From: Adiantum capillus-veneris
Taxonomy: Eukaryota; Streptophyta; Polypodiopsida; Polypodiales; Pteridaceae
Direction of reading: 5' to 3'
DNA: 64,000 nt
Assembly (NCBI GenBank): GCA_014529385.2
Contig: CM043945.1
Coordinates: forward strand, 154,474,741-154,538,740
Positions within the stretch are counted from its first letter, which is position 1. Each line of letters opens with the position of its first letter. Of this stretch, positions 53,110-63,186 are shown in pieces. The position numbers were made by a program, and so were the translations under genes. A model generated the notes under the pieces. That model was not told where the DNA came from and ran no database searches. It saw only the letters and a program-made list of their open reading frames with translations.

Positions 53110-53695
53110 AAGATAGCTATACCAATGAGAAGATACGATACCTCCCTGTCCTCTCCCCTAGCTAGCATCTTCAAGACTTGCTCAACAAGCTTCTAGATTT
53201 TTTGGGGTCGGTGCTACCATAAACTTGACTAATACTCTTCTATGTAGACACTAGGCATCATATCTTGGACATCTGGACCCTCATTACCCTCTTCGACATC
53301 ATCATCATCAATACCACCATCTGCATAGCCTTTGTCTCCACATCTGCACCCTCATTTTATTTATTGTTGTATTCTTGCACATCATCTGAGTTACTCTTCT
53401 CTTCTTCTTCTTCGTATGCAAACTCAATAGCAACACCAATGACATGATCAAGAGATTCTCTGGCACCATGATACCAACTTTACAACCATCATTGTAATCT
53501 ATAATAAGTTTCCGAATCTTTGCCTGTGCGTGCATTGTAATCAAAGTCTTTCTTCTCATCTAGATCCTTGATGTTGTCAGTCTTAAGGACAACTAGAACT
53601 TTATTAGCTACCCTATGTAAAATATCTTGGGGTTGATTGCCATATTGTTGTTGTATGAGGTTCAGAAGGGATTCCCTCTTCTGTATCCCTTGAGT
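53110..53695 (-). pseudogene. Brr2 (U5 snRNP 200-kDa helicase) N-terminal pseudogene fragment
   Basis: Minus-strand reading in several frames follows the N-terminal region of spliceosomal Brr2 helicase: LLNLIQQQYGNQPQDILHRV, ANKVLVVLKTDNIKDLDEKK, KLIIDYNDG, VIGVAIEFAYEEEEEKSNSD, then an acidic stretch DDDDVEEGNEGPDVQD and finally KLVEQVLKMLARGEDREV. Order and spacing agree with the plant protein from the QQQ...LAVLKND block to the VLK.LA.G.DR.VE block. A segment before KLIIDY is shortened, and stops and frameshifts are frequent. No intron-like insertions are seen. It is a dead copy of a small part of a large gene. Confidence 0.75.
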
Positions 53696-53699
53696 GGGG

Positions 53700-54667
53700 G
53701 GGCCTTAGTCATGGGATATGCTTATGTATCACCAAGTTGACTTATGTATTAAATACTTTAAAGATTCCCTCTTACATATCCCCTAACTAAGGTCCTCACA
53801 CTCATCCCTTGTGCGCTATATGTTGAGACTAGGAAATGGCAGCAACATTGCATACACATTGCCAAACGGAGCTGCACGCCTTGTTGTTGGCAACCAGCTT
53901 GATGCCATTTCAAGTATGCTTTTGGATGGGGGTTTGCTTGCTTAAATATGGTTGAGGCATGCCCATCCCATTTCAACCAATGAGAGCTTTGTGTTTGACT
54001 TGTTATGAAATGGTGATGCATGTTTTGGATTTGTGCCCACTTAAAAAGGGATGTGTGTAAACACTTTAAATTTAGAGTCCCATGTCTGGTTCTAAAATCT
54101 GAGATTTCCAAATTCCACTCGCTTCAGGATCTGGTTTTGAACTCAGAGCGGGAAGAGACTAGGCCTATCGTGGGGGTGAGCGTGGTTGTCACTCTCACAA
54201 GCTTCAGTGTGCAATCTACCATGGAAGAAGTTCGGAGAGCTACAAGTAGGGCCGTACTGCAAGGTCCGCCATCTGCAGGGCAAGAGAAATCGAGAGGGCG
54301 CGCTACAGCATCACATACAGGCTGAGGTGCCATTCAAGAGGGGGCGCCACCCAAAGAACAAGCGGGGCCCGAGGGGAGACGTTCTCTGGCCAAAGCTGAG
54401 AGGGAGCTGTGTCCCGGAGCTTGAGGGCTAGCCAGAAGCAAAGCAAGAAGTCCGAAGCTGAGAAGAGAACAGAGTGAGGGTCGAATGCTCAGACAAGGAG
54501 AGGGGAGAGTGCTGCAAGGCAACAAGCTTCAAGGGGGTTTGGGAAGACTCGTAATCAGTGAACTCCATAAGAGGAATGGGGGGTGATACAAGTGCAATCT
54601 ACCATGGTCGACAACTTGCAAGCAGTGATGCACTCTGTAGACCACACGGCTCAAGTAACCGCTCTCT

Positions 54668-54707
<40 letters not shown>

Positions 54708-54987
54708 GGCATGGACATGGGTTTCTTGATTCTCTTGATTGTAGGGTTTATTGCATGATTATTGAGAGATTTTTCTATCTTACATAGGGAATTGCTGCTC
54801 AAACTACTTGCAATGTTTGCGTTTTTTGTAGTCACAAGGTTGCAATGGGTATTTCACAAGTCAAACTCTATTACAAGTAAGCTTAACTTCCATTTTATTT
54901 TCATGTTTACAGAGATCTTTTGCTAGATCTTTTGCTGAGTGTTTGTTTCATAATTGCTGAGAGATTTTCTTGAGTGTTCCACACGAT
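53700..54987. other. intergenic with a GC-rich patch and CT repeat
   Basis: A GC-rich stretch at about 54140-54560 stands out from the AT-rich surroundings and could be a captured leader or exon, but no protein motif is visible. A CT microsatellite follows at 54674-54704. Confidence 0.45.
54674..54704. repeat. (CT)n microsatellite
   Basis: 31 bases of uninterrupted CT repeat following a CCCTCC-rich stretch. Confidence 0.95.
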
Positions 54988-55640
54988 AGGAAAGCCAGAT
55001 GCAGTGGCTATGACAGCGGAAGTTTTTGAGATCTTCCAAGAAATGCTAGCCAAAGCCTTCTGGAGCCATATGACTTTGTTTTGTCTAACCTCTTGAAAGA
55101 ATGTTCAGGTGGCTTATTGTTTGTTCAAGGTATGCTTGTCCATCATCTTGTAGTCAAGATGGGCTTTGATGAGGATGCCATCGTCGGAAGCGCTCTTATT
55201 GACATATATGTGAAATGTGGTGATATTTTAGACGCTTGCAAAGTGTTTAGCACTATGCCAGGAACAAAGATGCCATTATAGAAATCCTTGACTGCAGGGT
55301 TTGGATTGCAGGGGAGGCAAGGTTTAGTGTCGAGTTATGTCGAGGATTTGCAGAGACAAGTTTAGCCAAACAAGCTGGGGTTTGCTTGCTTGCTTTCTGC
55401 TTGCAGCACATTGGGTTTGGTGGGTGATGGCTACACCCTTTTTCAATGGATGCAAAAGAGGCATGGTGTTACCCCAACAATAGAGCACTTCACCTGCATA
55501 GCAGACCTACTGAGCCGAGCAGGGCTAGTAACACGAGCATAAGATTTGCTTCAAAGCATGTCGGCTTCCTCATACGTTGTTGGGTGGTCTACTGTGTTGA
55601 GCCATTTTAGGACATTTGGTGATGCAAGGGACGCTTCGCA
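54988..55640 (+). pseudogene. PPR protein (PLS class) pseudogene
   Basis: The plus strand encodes pentatricopeptide repeats with interruptions: a fragment with PDAVAMTAEVFEIFQEML, then PYDFVLSNLLKECSGG, VHHLVVKMGFDEDAIVGSAL, IDIYVKCGDILDACKVFSTM, and after several stops YTLFQWMQKRHGVTPTIEHF, TCIADLLSRAGLVTRA and VGWSTVLSHFRTFGDARDA. This is the typical order of P, L and S motifs and the final repeats before an E domain in organellar RNA-editing PPR proteins. Stops at 55279, near 55360 and at about 55540, plus missing repeats between 55280 and 55390, show that it is dead. No introns, which is normal for this family. Confidence 0.85.
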
Positions 55641-56052
55641 CTCTTCTTCTAGCTTACAATCCAATTTATTGCACCACACATGTTTCACTGATTCAACAAA
55701 GTCTTGAACCTTCAAGTTTCCATAAGCGATGGTGAATGTGATACACACACTACATTTTGAGAGGGCAGGCTCCGGTGAGCACCAGCCCGCATTTCATTCA
55801 AGTTACTTTGCTTGGCGAGTGATTATGCACATGTTCCTACTCATTAGCCTGTGCTAGCTAAGATGGAATCACTAGACACCGGGTGGCGGGGCAGCATATG
55901 AACGATATTTGTATAGCGACCAACAAGGCAGTGGGGCAAAGAGTTTCTCTACAATGCGGGGATTGCAATTGAGCGACTCAGTTGGCTAATTGCTTGGACT
56001 CAGTTTATGAGGTGGATACCTCCTCGTCACAGAAGTTGTGAATGCACTAACA
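55641..56052. other. no gene recognised
   Basis: Short stretch between the PPR and beta-tubulin remnants. No coding match seen. Confidence 0.5.
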
Positions 56053-56213
56053 AGTGCAAAAGGCAGCCTAATCGGCACCAAGTTCTGGGAGGTGGTATGC
56101 ATAGAGAATGGCATTGATCCAACGGGGTCATACAATGACAACGCTGATGTGTAGCTTGAGAGAGTGAATGTGTACTACAACGAGGCAAGCTGCGGGTGCT
56201 ATGTGCCTTGTGC
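56053..56213 (+). pseudogene. beta-tubulin N-terminal pseudogene fragment
   Basis: The plus strand reads IGTKFWEVVCIENGIDPTG, SYNDNADV, a stop, then LERVNVYYNEASCGCYVPCA. This is the start of beta-tubulin, residues about 16-65, which include part of the nucleotide-binding N-terminus. The preceding GGQCGNQ motif is damaged by a deletion near 56060. The stop replaces a Gln codon (CAG to TAG), and Arg codons are changed to Cys at two CpG positions. The fragment stops abruptly at about 56213, where minus-strand Gy3 integrase sequence begins. Confidence 0.88.
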
Positions 56214-56249
56214 CGTGCTGCTTGTCTATATGTTTTTCCATAATGCAAT

Positions 56250-57790
56250 TGAAACAACATTTCCGGTGTTAAAGGGAGATGATATTTTTTTAAACGACAC
56301 CCACTAATCCAGTTCGGCATTTCTTTTCCATCTAGTGTCGACAGTTTTACTGCTCCGTTGGACGATATTTCTTGGATCAAATAAGGTCCCATGCCCCTTT
56401 TCTTTATCTTTTTGGCATGTTGTTTAAGGGTGTATACTAAGACATAGTCGCCCGTTTTAAAGTCCTTGTTCTTGACATGTTTGTCAAAAAACTCTTTCTG
56501 TTGTCTTTTTTTTACATAGATGGTCGCTACAGCGTTGAGTCGTAACTCATCTAATTTTTCAAGGTCCTCTAACCACTCTGAAAGTTCATGCACCGTCCAG
56601 TCCAACTGTTTTGCTACCCTTAGTGTGGGGATCAAAAAGTCAATAGGCAATATTGCATTTAACCCATATACCATATTAAATGGTGTAGCATTGAGTGTTA
56701 TTTTATATGCAACTCGATAAGCCCACAATGCCGAATAGAGCATCTGATCCCAATTTGTTCTTGTTTCACTAACCAGTTTCGTAAGAATCGTGCACAATAC
56801 TTTGTTGGTCGCTTCCGCTTGACCATTGGCTTGTGGATGATAGGGTGCAGATTTGCGATGAATTACCATAAACTCATTTAAGAGATGTTGGATAACTTCA
56901 TTTACAAAGTGTGTCCCTCTATCACTTACCAGCTCGATTGGAAGGCCATAACGTGTAAACACATATTCATATAAGAATTGTGCCGTGGTTCTAGCGTCTG
57001 CTTTCGTTGTGGCTTTTGCTTCCACCCATTTGGTCATGTAGTCCGTGGTCACTATGATATATTGTGCTTGTGAACGATACGCTGGTGGAGTGATAGGACC
57101 AACAAAGTCCAATCCCCATTTAGCGAATGCTCGAGCACTCATCATTGGTCTGAAAGGCATTTCGTCTCTTTTAACTGGTACCTTAGTACGTTGACATTCA
57201 TCACACCTTTTCACGAATTCTGCTGCGTCTTGAATCATGGTCGGTCACCAAATCCCTGCAACCATAATGATTTTTACGGTTCTCTCTGCTGAAAAATGAC
57301 CACCTGCTATGCCTGCATGAGTCTGTTCCAATAATGGAAAGTAGTCATTTTCATGAGGAACTAACCTCAGCTGGTCATCAGTTCCTCTTTTATACAATTG
57401 GTCACTAATGATGGTATACCTATTCGCTTCGATTTGTAAAGCCTTTTGTCTGGCTTTAGAACAATCTCCTGGCAGCTCCTTATTAGTCAAATAATCCACA
57501 ATAGCATGACTCCATGAGGGTGCTACTGTCACTTGGTATAATGTGGCATAATCCACAGTGGTATTGGATGTGCAAAAGTCGCATTTCTTGATGTAATTGG
57601 CTACATCGCCTGCCATTCCTGGCCAATACACTCCAAGTCTTCTTAATTGTGCATACATCATTTGATTTCCTCTATGGAATCCCCCTGTTTGTGTGTGGGC
57701 CTCCTCTAGATACGCTTCGTACTCCTCTGGGCCTATACACAATCTTAGAATCCCATCGTTTCCATGATGGTACATTCTTCCCGCAAGCAT
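56250..57790 (-). pseudogene. Gy3 integrase with two H2C2 zinc-binding modules
   Basis: The first frame (57790-57245) holds a zinc-binding module, EAHTQTGGFHRGNQMMYAQL to YIKKCDFC. A linker follows with IVDYLTNKELPGDCSK and YTIISDQLYKRG, then a second module beginning QTHAGIAGGHFSAERT. A TGA at 57245 in place of the second Trp of GIWWP interrupts it; the same frame continues from 57238 with FVKRCDECQRTKV. The catalytic core has Asp44 (WGLDFVGPI), Asp106 (VSDRGTHF) and Glu142 (GQAEATNKV), an intact D,D(35)E triad. The C-terminal part FKTGDYVLVYTLKQHAKKIK and GMGPYLIQEIS resembles the usual GPY/F region; no chromodomain. Protein similarity ends near SGCRLKKYHLPLTPEM at about 56260. Confidence 0.9.
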
Positions 57791-57799
57791 TGTGTAATT

Positions 57800-60700
57800 T
57801 CATGCTTGTTTAATGTCTTCCACCGTGTGTTTGTCGTCAAGATTCATTCCATATGTCAGCAACGGAATAATTTTCTTTGACCATTTCGGTACCATCTCTA
57901 TATTAAACAAGTATGCGTCTGGGAGATCATCATCTACTCCGGTAGCTTTTTCGCCATGTAGTAATCGAGAAAGGTGGTCTGCTCTTTGATGAGTTTTTCC
58001 TTTCTTAATCACTATCGTAAAATCAAACTCCAGCAACACAATGAACCACTTACAATTCGTCCCGTGTTGCAAGGTTTGTTTACTAAGTATAAGAGTGCCT
58101 GATGATCCACAAAGAATGTGAATTTGTTCGCGAGTAAGTAGTGCCGAAATTTCTTTACGGCATATATCATACCCAATCCTTCTCTTTCAGTGGTAGTATA
58201 ATTCTTTTCTGCACTGTTGAGTTGTCTACTAGCATAACTGATTCGAAAATCCGTCTTTCCCTCATCTGGTTGTGCTAGTATACATCCTATTGCAAATGCC
58301 AAAGCATCTACATGTACATGGAAGATCTTTGACCAATCTGGTGCTTTTAGAATTGGTGCAGATACCACTGCATCTTTTAATTTCTGGAATGACTCCTCAC
58401 ATTCATTTGTCCAAATGAAGAGCGTGATTAGACTATACAAGGGTTTTGCTATTACAGCGTACATGTAGATAAAACGTCGATAGTATCCACAATGTCCCAT
58501 AAACGATTGTACCTCTCGTACAGTGTTTGGTCTTGGCAATTCTATGATCACCTTCACCTTGTCTTCATCAGTGGTAATTCCATTAGCCGACACTATGTGG
58601 CCTAAGATTTTACCTTGTCGTACCATGAATACGTATTTTTTTGGGTTGAGGCAAATCCTATACGTTCTGCATTTTTTGAATACCTTTCTAAGATGATCTA
58701 TATGGTCTTCTCTCAATAGCGAATAGACACACAAGTCGTCCATGTAAATATCCAAGAATTTTCGCAAGTATTCTTTAAAAGCGTGTGTCATTAATCTCTG
58801 AAATGTGGCTGGAGCATTGGTAAAGCCAAATGGCATTACCCTAAACGCATATATGTCCCATTCTGTTATAAATTTTGTTTTGTATTGATCTTCTAGTTTG
58901 ACCCCCAATTGGTTATAACCAGAGAATCCGTCCATAAAGCTATAGGCTTGCTTGCCAGCCACTCGTTCCAGGACGTGTTCAGTGATAGGTAGAGGGTAGT
59001 TGTCTCTTATAGTTGCTGCGTTTACCTTCTTGAGATTTACACACACTCGTAATTTCCCGTTTTTCTTAGGTACCACCACTATCGGGGACACCCAGTCCGT
59101 GTGTTCTATCTCATAAATAAATTTAGCCTCCATAAGTTTGTCTATCTCCTCTTTTATCCTTTTGGCGAATGTCTCATTGTACGTGTATGGACGTTGTTTG
59201 CTTGGCTTTGCATCAGACTTCAGAGGGATTGAATGTTCACAAATGTTAGGATCCACTCCCTTCAAATCTTTGTACGACCAAGCAAATACATCTCGAAATT
59301 CCTTAAGTGTTTTGATCAGTAAGTCCTCTTCTCGACCTAGATCTGTGGCAATGTAAGCAGGTCGAGGATTTTCTCCTGGCTCTCCTAAGTCTATTTTCTT
59401 GGCGTTCTCTGGCCCGTCGTAGGACTCGTTTGATTTAGGCTCCCTCATTGGTTGCTGAACCACCAATCTTCTTTCCTGAATGGTGTACTTACAATAGTGA
59501 GGAGGTACATCTATCTTTTTACTCCCATCACTAGCGTTCATTCCATCGCTACTTTCCATTTCAATTGTCCATACATTTTTAATTTTTTGTTTCCACTCAT
59601 TGTATCTCGTTTTCCGTTCAATTTTCGTCATAATTGGACTACAATAGACAGTCAGTTTTTCTGTTGGAACTCTTTTTTTGAGTTTGCTGGTTTTCTTAGG
59701 TTTCAACAGTCTGGACTTAAATCCTGAGTCTTCAGCAACCTTAAGAAATCTTCCTGACACTTTATCCTTAACACAATCAACAGCGTGAATGTTCATAAGG
59801 AAATGTGTTTTACCCTCAAACTCCGGCATGGGTCTCAACCTGGTTGATGTACTGATGTGGTTTCGTTTTCTCTTGTATCTTTTTTGGCGTCTCTCATTTT
59901 GGTTTGGGAAATTGTAGAAGACGTTATTGTCTTGATCTTGATTGTCGTCTCCCTCTGTATTTTCCGACTTCTCGTCATCCGCGTTATCCTTGTTTTCACT
60001 TTGATCAGAAGAATCATAAAATTCTTCTCCTTCCTGCTTGATTTTTTTGGTGGGGATGTCCACATAGCCCACTATCTTAATCTCAAGTTTCGTTTCTGTT
60101 TTATGGATCCTCGTATTCTCAATATATACCTCGTCCTCATCCTCCTCCACAATTTTGCTCAACATGTAGTATGGTATGATATCGTAGCCATTCTCATCAC
60201 AAAATTTGGTGGGAGTGACTTCATTGACGCATACATCCAATGTAGCTAAAATTTGAGACCATTCTAGGGGTTCGAGTTTCTCTTCAGGAAAAGGTTCTCG
60301 TATATAGGCATCGTCTTCCAAAACCCTCTCTAGTGTCCTTTCATCGTGGTCAAATTCACTACATTGAGACGCCCCACACATCCATATCTCTTTTTTCTTA
60401 CAAAGCCACGCTGGGACTTCTGATCCACTCATGGTGGCTGAGTCAAATTCTTCCACAGGGGTTCTCGTGACATCATGGTAGCTATGATTTTTCATTTTTA
60501 TGCGTGTAGTAGTTTCAGCATGTCTTAGATACAAATAATCATACCCCCAGTCCTGCACCATTTTGAGTTGCCTCATGAACGGCCTACCAAGGATAATTTC
60601 ATAGTTGTTCTTCTTGACGAAATCTACTATGGAAAAGGTATGTTCATATTCTATGCCACAGGAAGATACCACGATTGCCTCAAGCAATCCTATAGGCCTT

Positions 60701-60906
60701 TCTATGTGCCCATCCGCCAGTTACAATTTCATTCTAGTTGTTCGTATTGTTGGTTTTCCCCATTTTTCCCATAGCAATTTGGTCGCAATGGCAATGCTAG
60801 CTCCACTATCAAGTATTGCCTTAGTTTCTATGCCATTATACTCAACTGGTAGGGTCGTGTTGCCGTCTTCACCCTCACAATACTCTCCTACCTTGTTGAG
60901 TGGCAC
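57800..60906 (-). pseudogene. Gy3 protease, reverse transcriptase and RNase H
   Basis: The protease starts near 60906 with active site KAILDSGASIAIATK. It is cut by an in-frame TAA at 60721 and resumes in the 891-residue frame 60687-58012 with NNYEIILGRPFMRQL. A long acidic and Lys-rich linker follows (about 60.4-59.4 kb). Reverse transcriptase: DWVSPIVVVPKKNGKLRVCV, FMDGFSGYNQ, FGFTNAPATFQRLM and the catalytic site IYMDDLCVYS near 58745. RNase H: HVHVDALAFAIG, TEREGLGMIYAVKKFRHYL and FFVDHQALLYLVNK. A frameshift near 58060 moves reading to 58072-57800, which carries the RNase H end GKTHQRADHLSRL. A TGA at 57800-57802 then separates it from the integrase part. All catalytic residues I can check are kept. 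Confidence 0.92.
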
Positions 60907-63000
60907 TGGTGTGGCACTGGTCTAGTGTTGACTTTCTTCGGTTCTGTGTCATTAAGCTCGGTTTCGAAGAACTTAAGAGGTGTCCTTATGCCAAATTTTT
61001 CAAGACATTTGCCCACTTCTGTCCACATGCTTAGCCTAATTTTTAACAATTCTGCCAATGTGATTGTACACTTGACCGGAGTGGTCAACAAGTCTGTCAG
61101 GATTTTAGTGTCCAATTGATTTGAACCGCCTATTCTCTGAGAAGGTACTCGTCGAATTTCTGATCTTGCCTCATAGTCCCCCATATATGATGGCAAAGTT
61201 CTGAGAGATTGTGGTTTGCTATCTTCGGATGCAACTGAACCATTATCTCCTTGAAATGATTTAATGTCCAAATCCCATGGAATCTTATTCAAGTTCAGCT
61301 CCGAAAAAGGCGCTGACTTGACTGTTTTTGTCTCATATTTTTCTTGAGCTTTTCGCACCGTTTCCCAAAAGCTCTTCAGGCCAATTTTCTTTCACAATAG
61401 GCGAATATGGTGGAAAATCTTTCAGTGATTCATCAGTGCTATTAGGTACGTCTTTTGCATCCTCTACATCCCGCAAGGATTTAATGTTTTCTATCTTGTC
61501 GGGTATCCTTTATTCGGTTTTGTGAGGTGTTTCATGGTTTGCTGGTTTGATTACTCTATCTCCCGCTTCCATAGGTGGAGGCTCCACTAAAGCTTGTGCA
61601 ATTTCAATCAGCTGTTTGCACATCTCTAGTCTCTGTTTTTCTATCTCTGGATATGGATATGTCATCCACCTTTGCTCTAGGGTCTGTCTGTTCTTCAATC
61701 TTGCTTCATATGCTTGCAAGATTGCATCTAAGGGTTCATTGATCTTATCTACCAATACCGACCCTCCTGAGCTTGCACTCTTTGGTCCTTCCGTTGATTT
61801 TAGAGAGTCGGACTCTCTTTGCTGTTTAAGTTGTTCTCGAGCTATCGTTAGCTCAGCTTCTACATCTTTTTGTTTTCGCTCACGTCTAGCTTTCATTTTC
61901 GCTCTTCGTTCTTTCCAAGGATTATCACGACTGACACTAGACTTGTCAGTCTTGATTTCTTCTTGATTTTCATCGTTACTCTTGGGCTGATTGTCATCTT
62001 TCCTTGCTTGGGCTCTCGTCAAGACCTTAACAGGAATCGGAGTTTCGTTTTCTGACCCTCCACTGGACGGTAGCGCTCCCAGCATATTCAAGGTAGATTT
62101 TGCTCCTTTGCTCGGGTTTTTAGGGCAATCAGGGATCAAGTGAGTAATTCCACACTCCGTGCAATATGCGTTGACCCTAATGATTTAGTCATGAGGGCAA
62201 TCCCTCAGCCAATGGTCTCCTCCACACTTGTAGCATGGTCCTTTAGGCTGTTGAGGTGATCCTGGAGCTCCTCTTTGTTGGTGCGCAATTCTTTGCCCGC
62301 TCATGCCTCCGTTGGCTATGAACAACAGTGTTCTTTCATCCAGGCGATATCGTCCTTCTCTCGTTGCCTGTGCAGCAGTTGGTGGTCCTGTATTTCCTAT
62401 CATGCTCCATGGTTCTGGTGTAGAGGGTTCGTCCTGTGGATAATAGACAGAGTTTGCCGCATATCCATTGGGCTCGTCGTAGTATGCATGCACAGGTACC
62501 AAAGCCTTCTCGTCCGACTCAGTTACTGTGGGTGTGTATCTTATGCCGACTGGTCGTAATCCTGGTAGGGGTGGTTGTTGTCCCAACACTGGTTGTGGTC
62601 TTTCTGCACCTACAGGTCCTGGTAGGTTGCCAGTCTGATATCTAGGCATTGGTTGGACTTGAGGAGATGTCGCCTGAGCTTGTGGAGCATATGGTCGTTC
62701 TCTCACATATCCCTTGTTATAATAACACTCCTCCGTTCCATGGTTTGTCCATTTTTGTTCAATCGCACACCATTTTGGTTGTTTAGCTTGTGGTTTGGAA
62801 TACAAGTTAATCTTTTTAAGCACTTCCTCTACAAGCTGCTCTTGGCTTACCGCTACTTCCCCCTTCAGTGTTGTCTTAGCAGACTTGCTCCCGCTTTGTT
62901 GTGAGGAAGAATCATCGTCAAGATCCTTGAACTCACCCTCTTTGTAGACCACACAATTGTCCACAAGGTATAGCGCTGTGAGCGGGATGAAAACACACAC
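60888..63000 (-). pseudogene. Gy3 gag C-terminal region with two zinc knuckles
   Basis: Several minus-strand frames: 63000-62185, 62139-61510 and 61358-60888. The first has KEGEFKDLDDDSSSQQSGSK, a Pro/Gln-rich middle and a knuckle CYKCGGDHWLRDC (CX2CX4HX4C). After a TAA at 62185 the same frame gives a second, shorter knuckle, CTECGITHLIPDC (CX2CX3HX4C), then a Lys/Glu-rich coiled coil (KARRERKQKDVEAELTIARE) and a linker. A frameshift near 61375 leads to the last segment, FSELNLNKIPWDLDIKSF, ahead of the protease. The N-terminal capsid domain expected in gypsy gag is absent; protein beyond about 62990 is translated CA-repeat DNA. Confidence 0.8.
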
Positions 63001-63146
63001 AGCGTCTCTATAACGACCCGACACACACTCTTGGGAAGATACACACACACACACTATGGGGCACCACTCGGCTTAGACAACATACCTGGCCGAGACAGGG
63101 AACACACCTCTGGAGTGAGAGGAGAGAGACTATCCACTTGCCCACT

Positions 63147-63186
<40 letters not shown>

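Larger units (their letters stand above)
56214..63000 (-). mobile_element. Gy3, Ty3/gypsy retrotransposon truncated at both ends
   Basis: A minus-strand gypsy polyprotein from the C-terminal part of gag (near 63.0 kb) to the end of integrase (near 56.25 kb). Neither LTR, primer site nor polypurine tract is present. The 3' side abuts a beta-tubulin fragment; the 5' side ends in unrelated CA-rich DNA near 62.96-63.05 kb. Stops and frameshifts occur along the way. Confidence 0.92.

Noticed and set aside
53110-56213. A Helitron carrying the three gene fragments
   Set aside because: I could not identify a 5' TC start, 3' hairpin with CTRR end, or Rep/helicase sequence; kept as an open question in the findings.
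59857-60249. 130-residue hydrophobic plus-strand frame
   Set aside because: Antisense of the acidic and lysine-rich linker of Gy3 pol.
62993-63054. Start of a gag protein at 63054
   Set aside because: The first 20 or so residues are translated CA-repeat DNA; similarity to gypsy gag begins only at about 62960.
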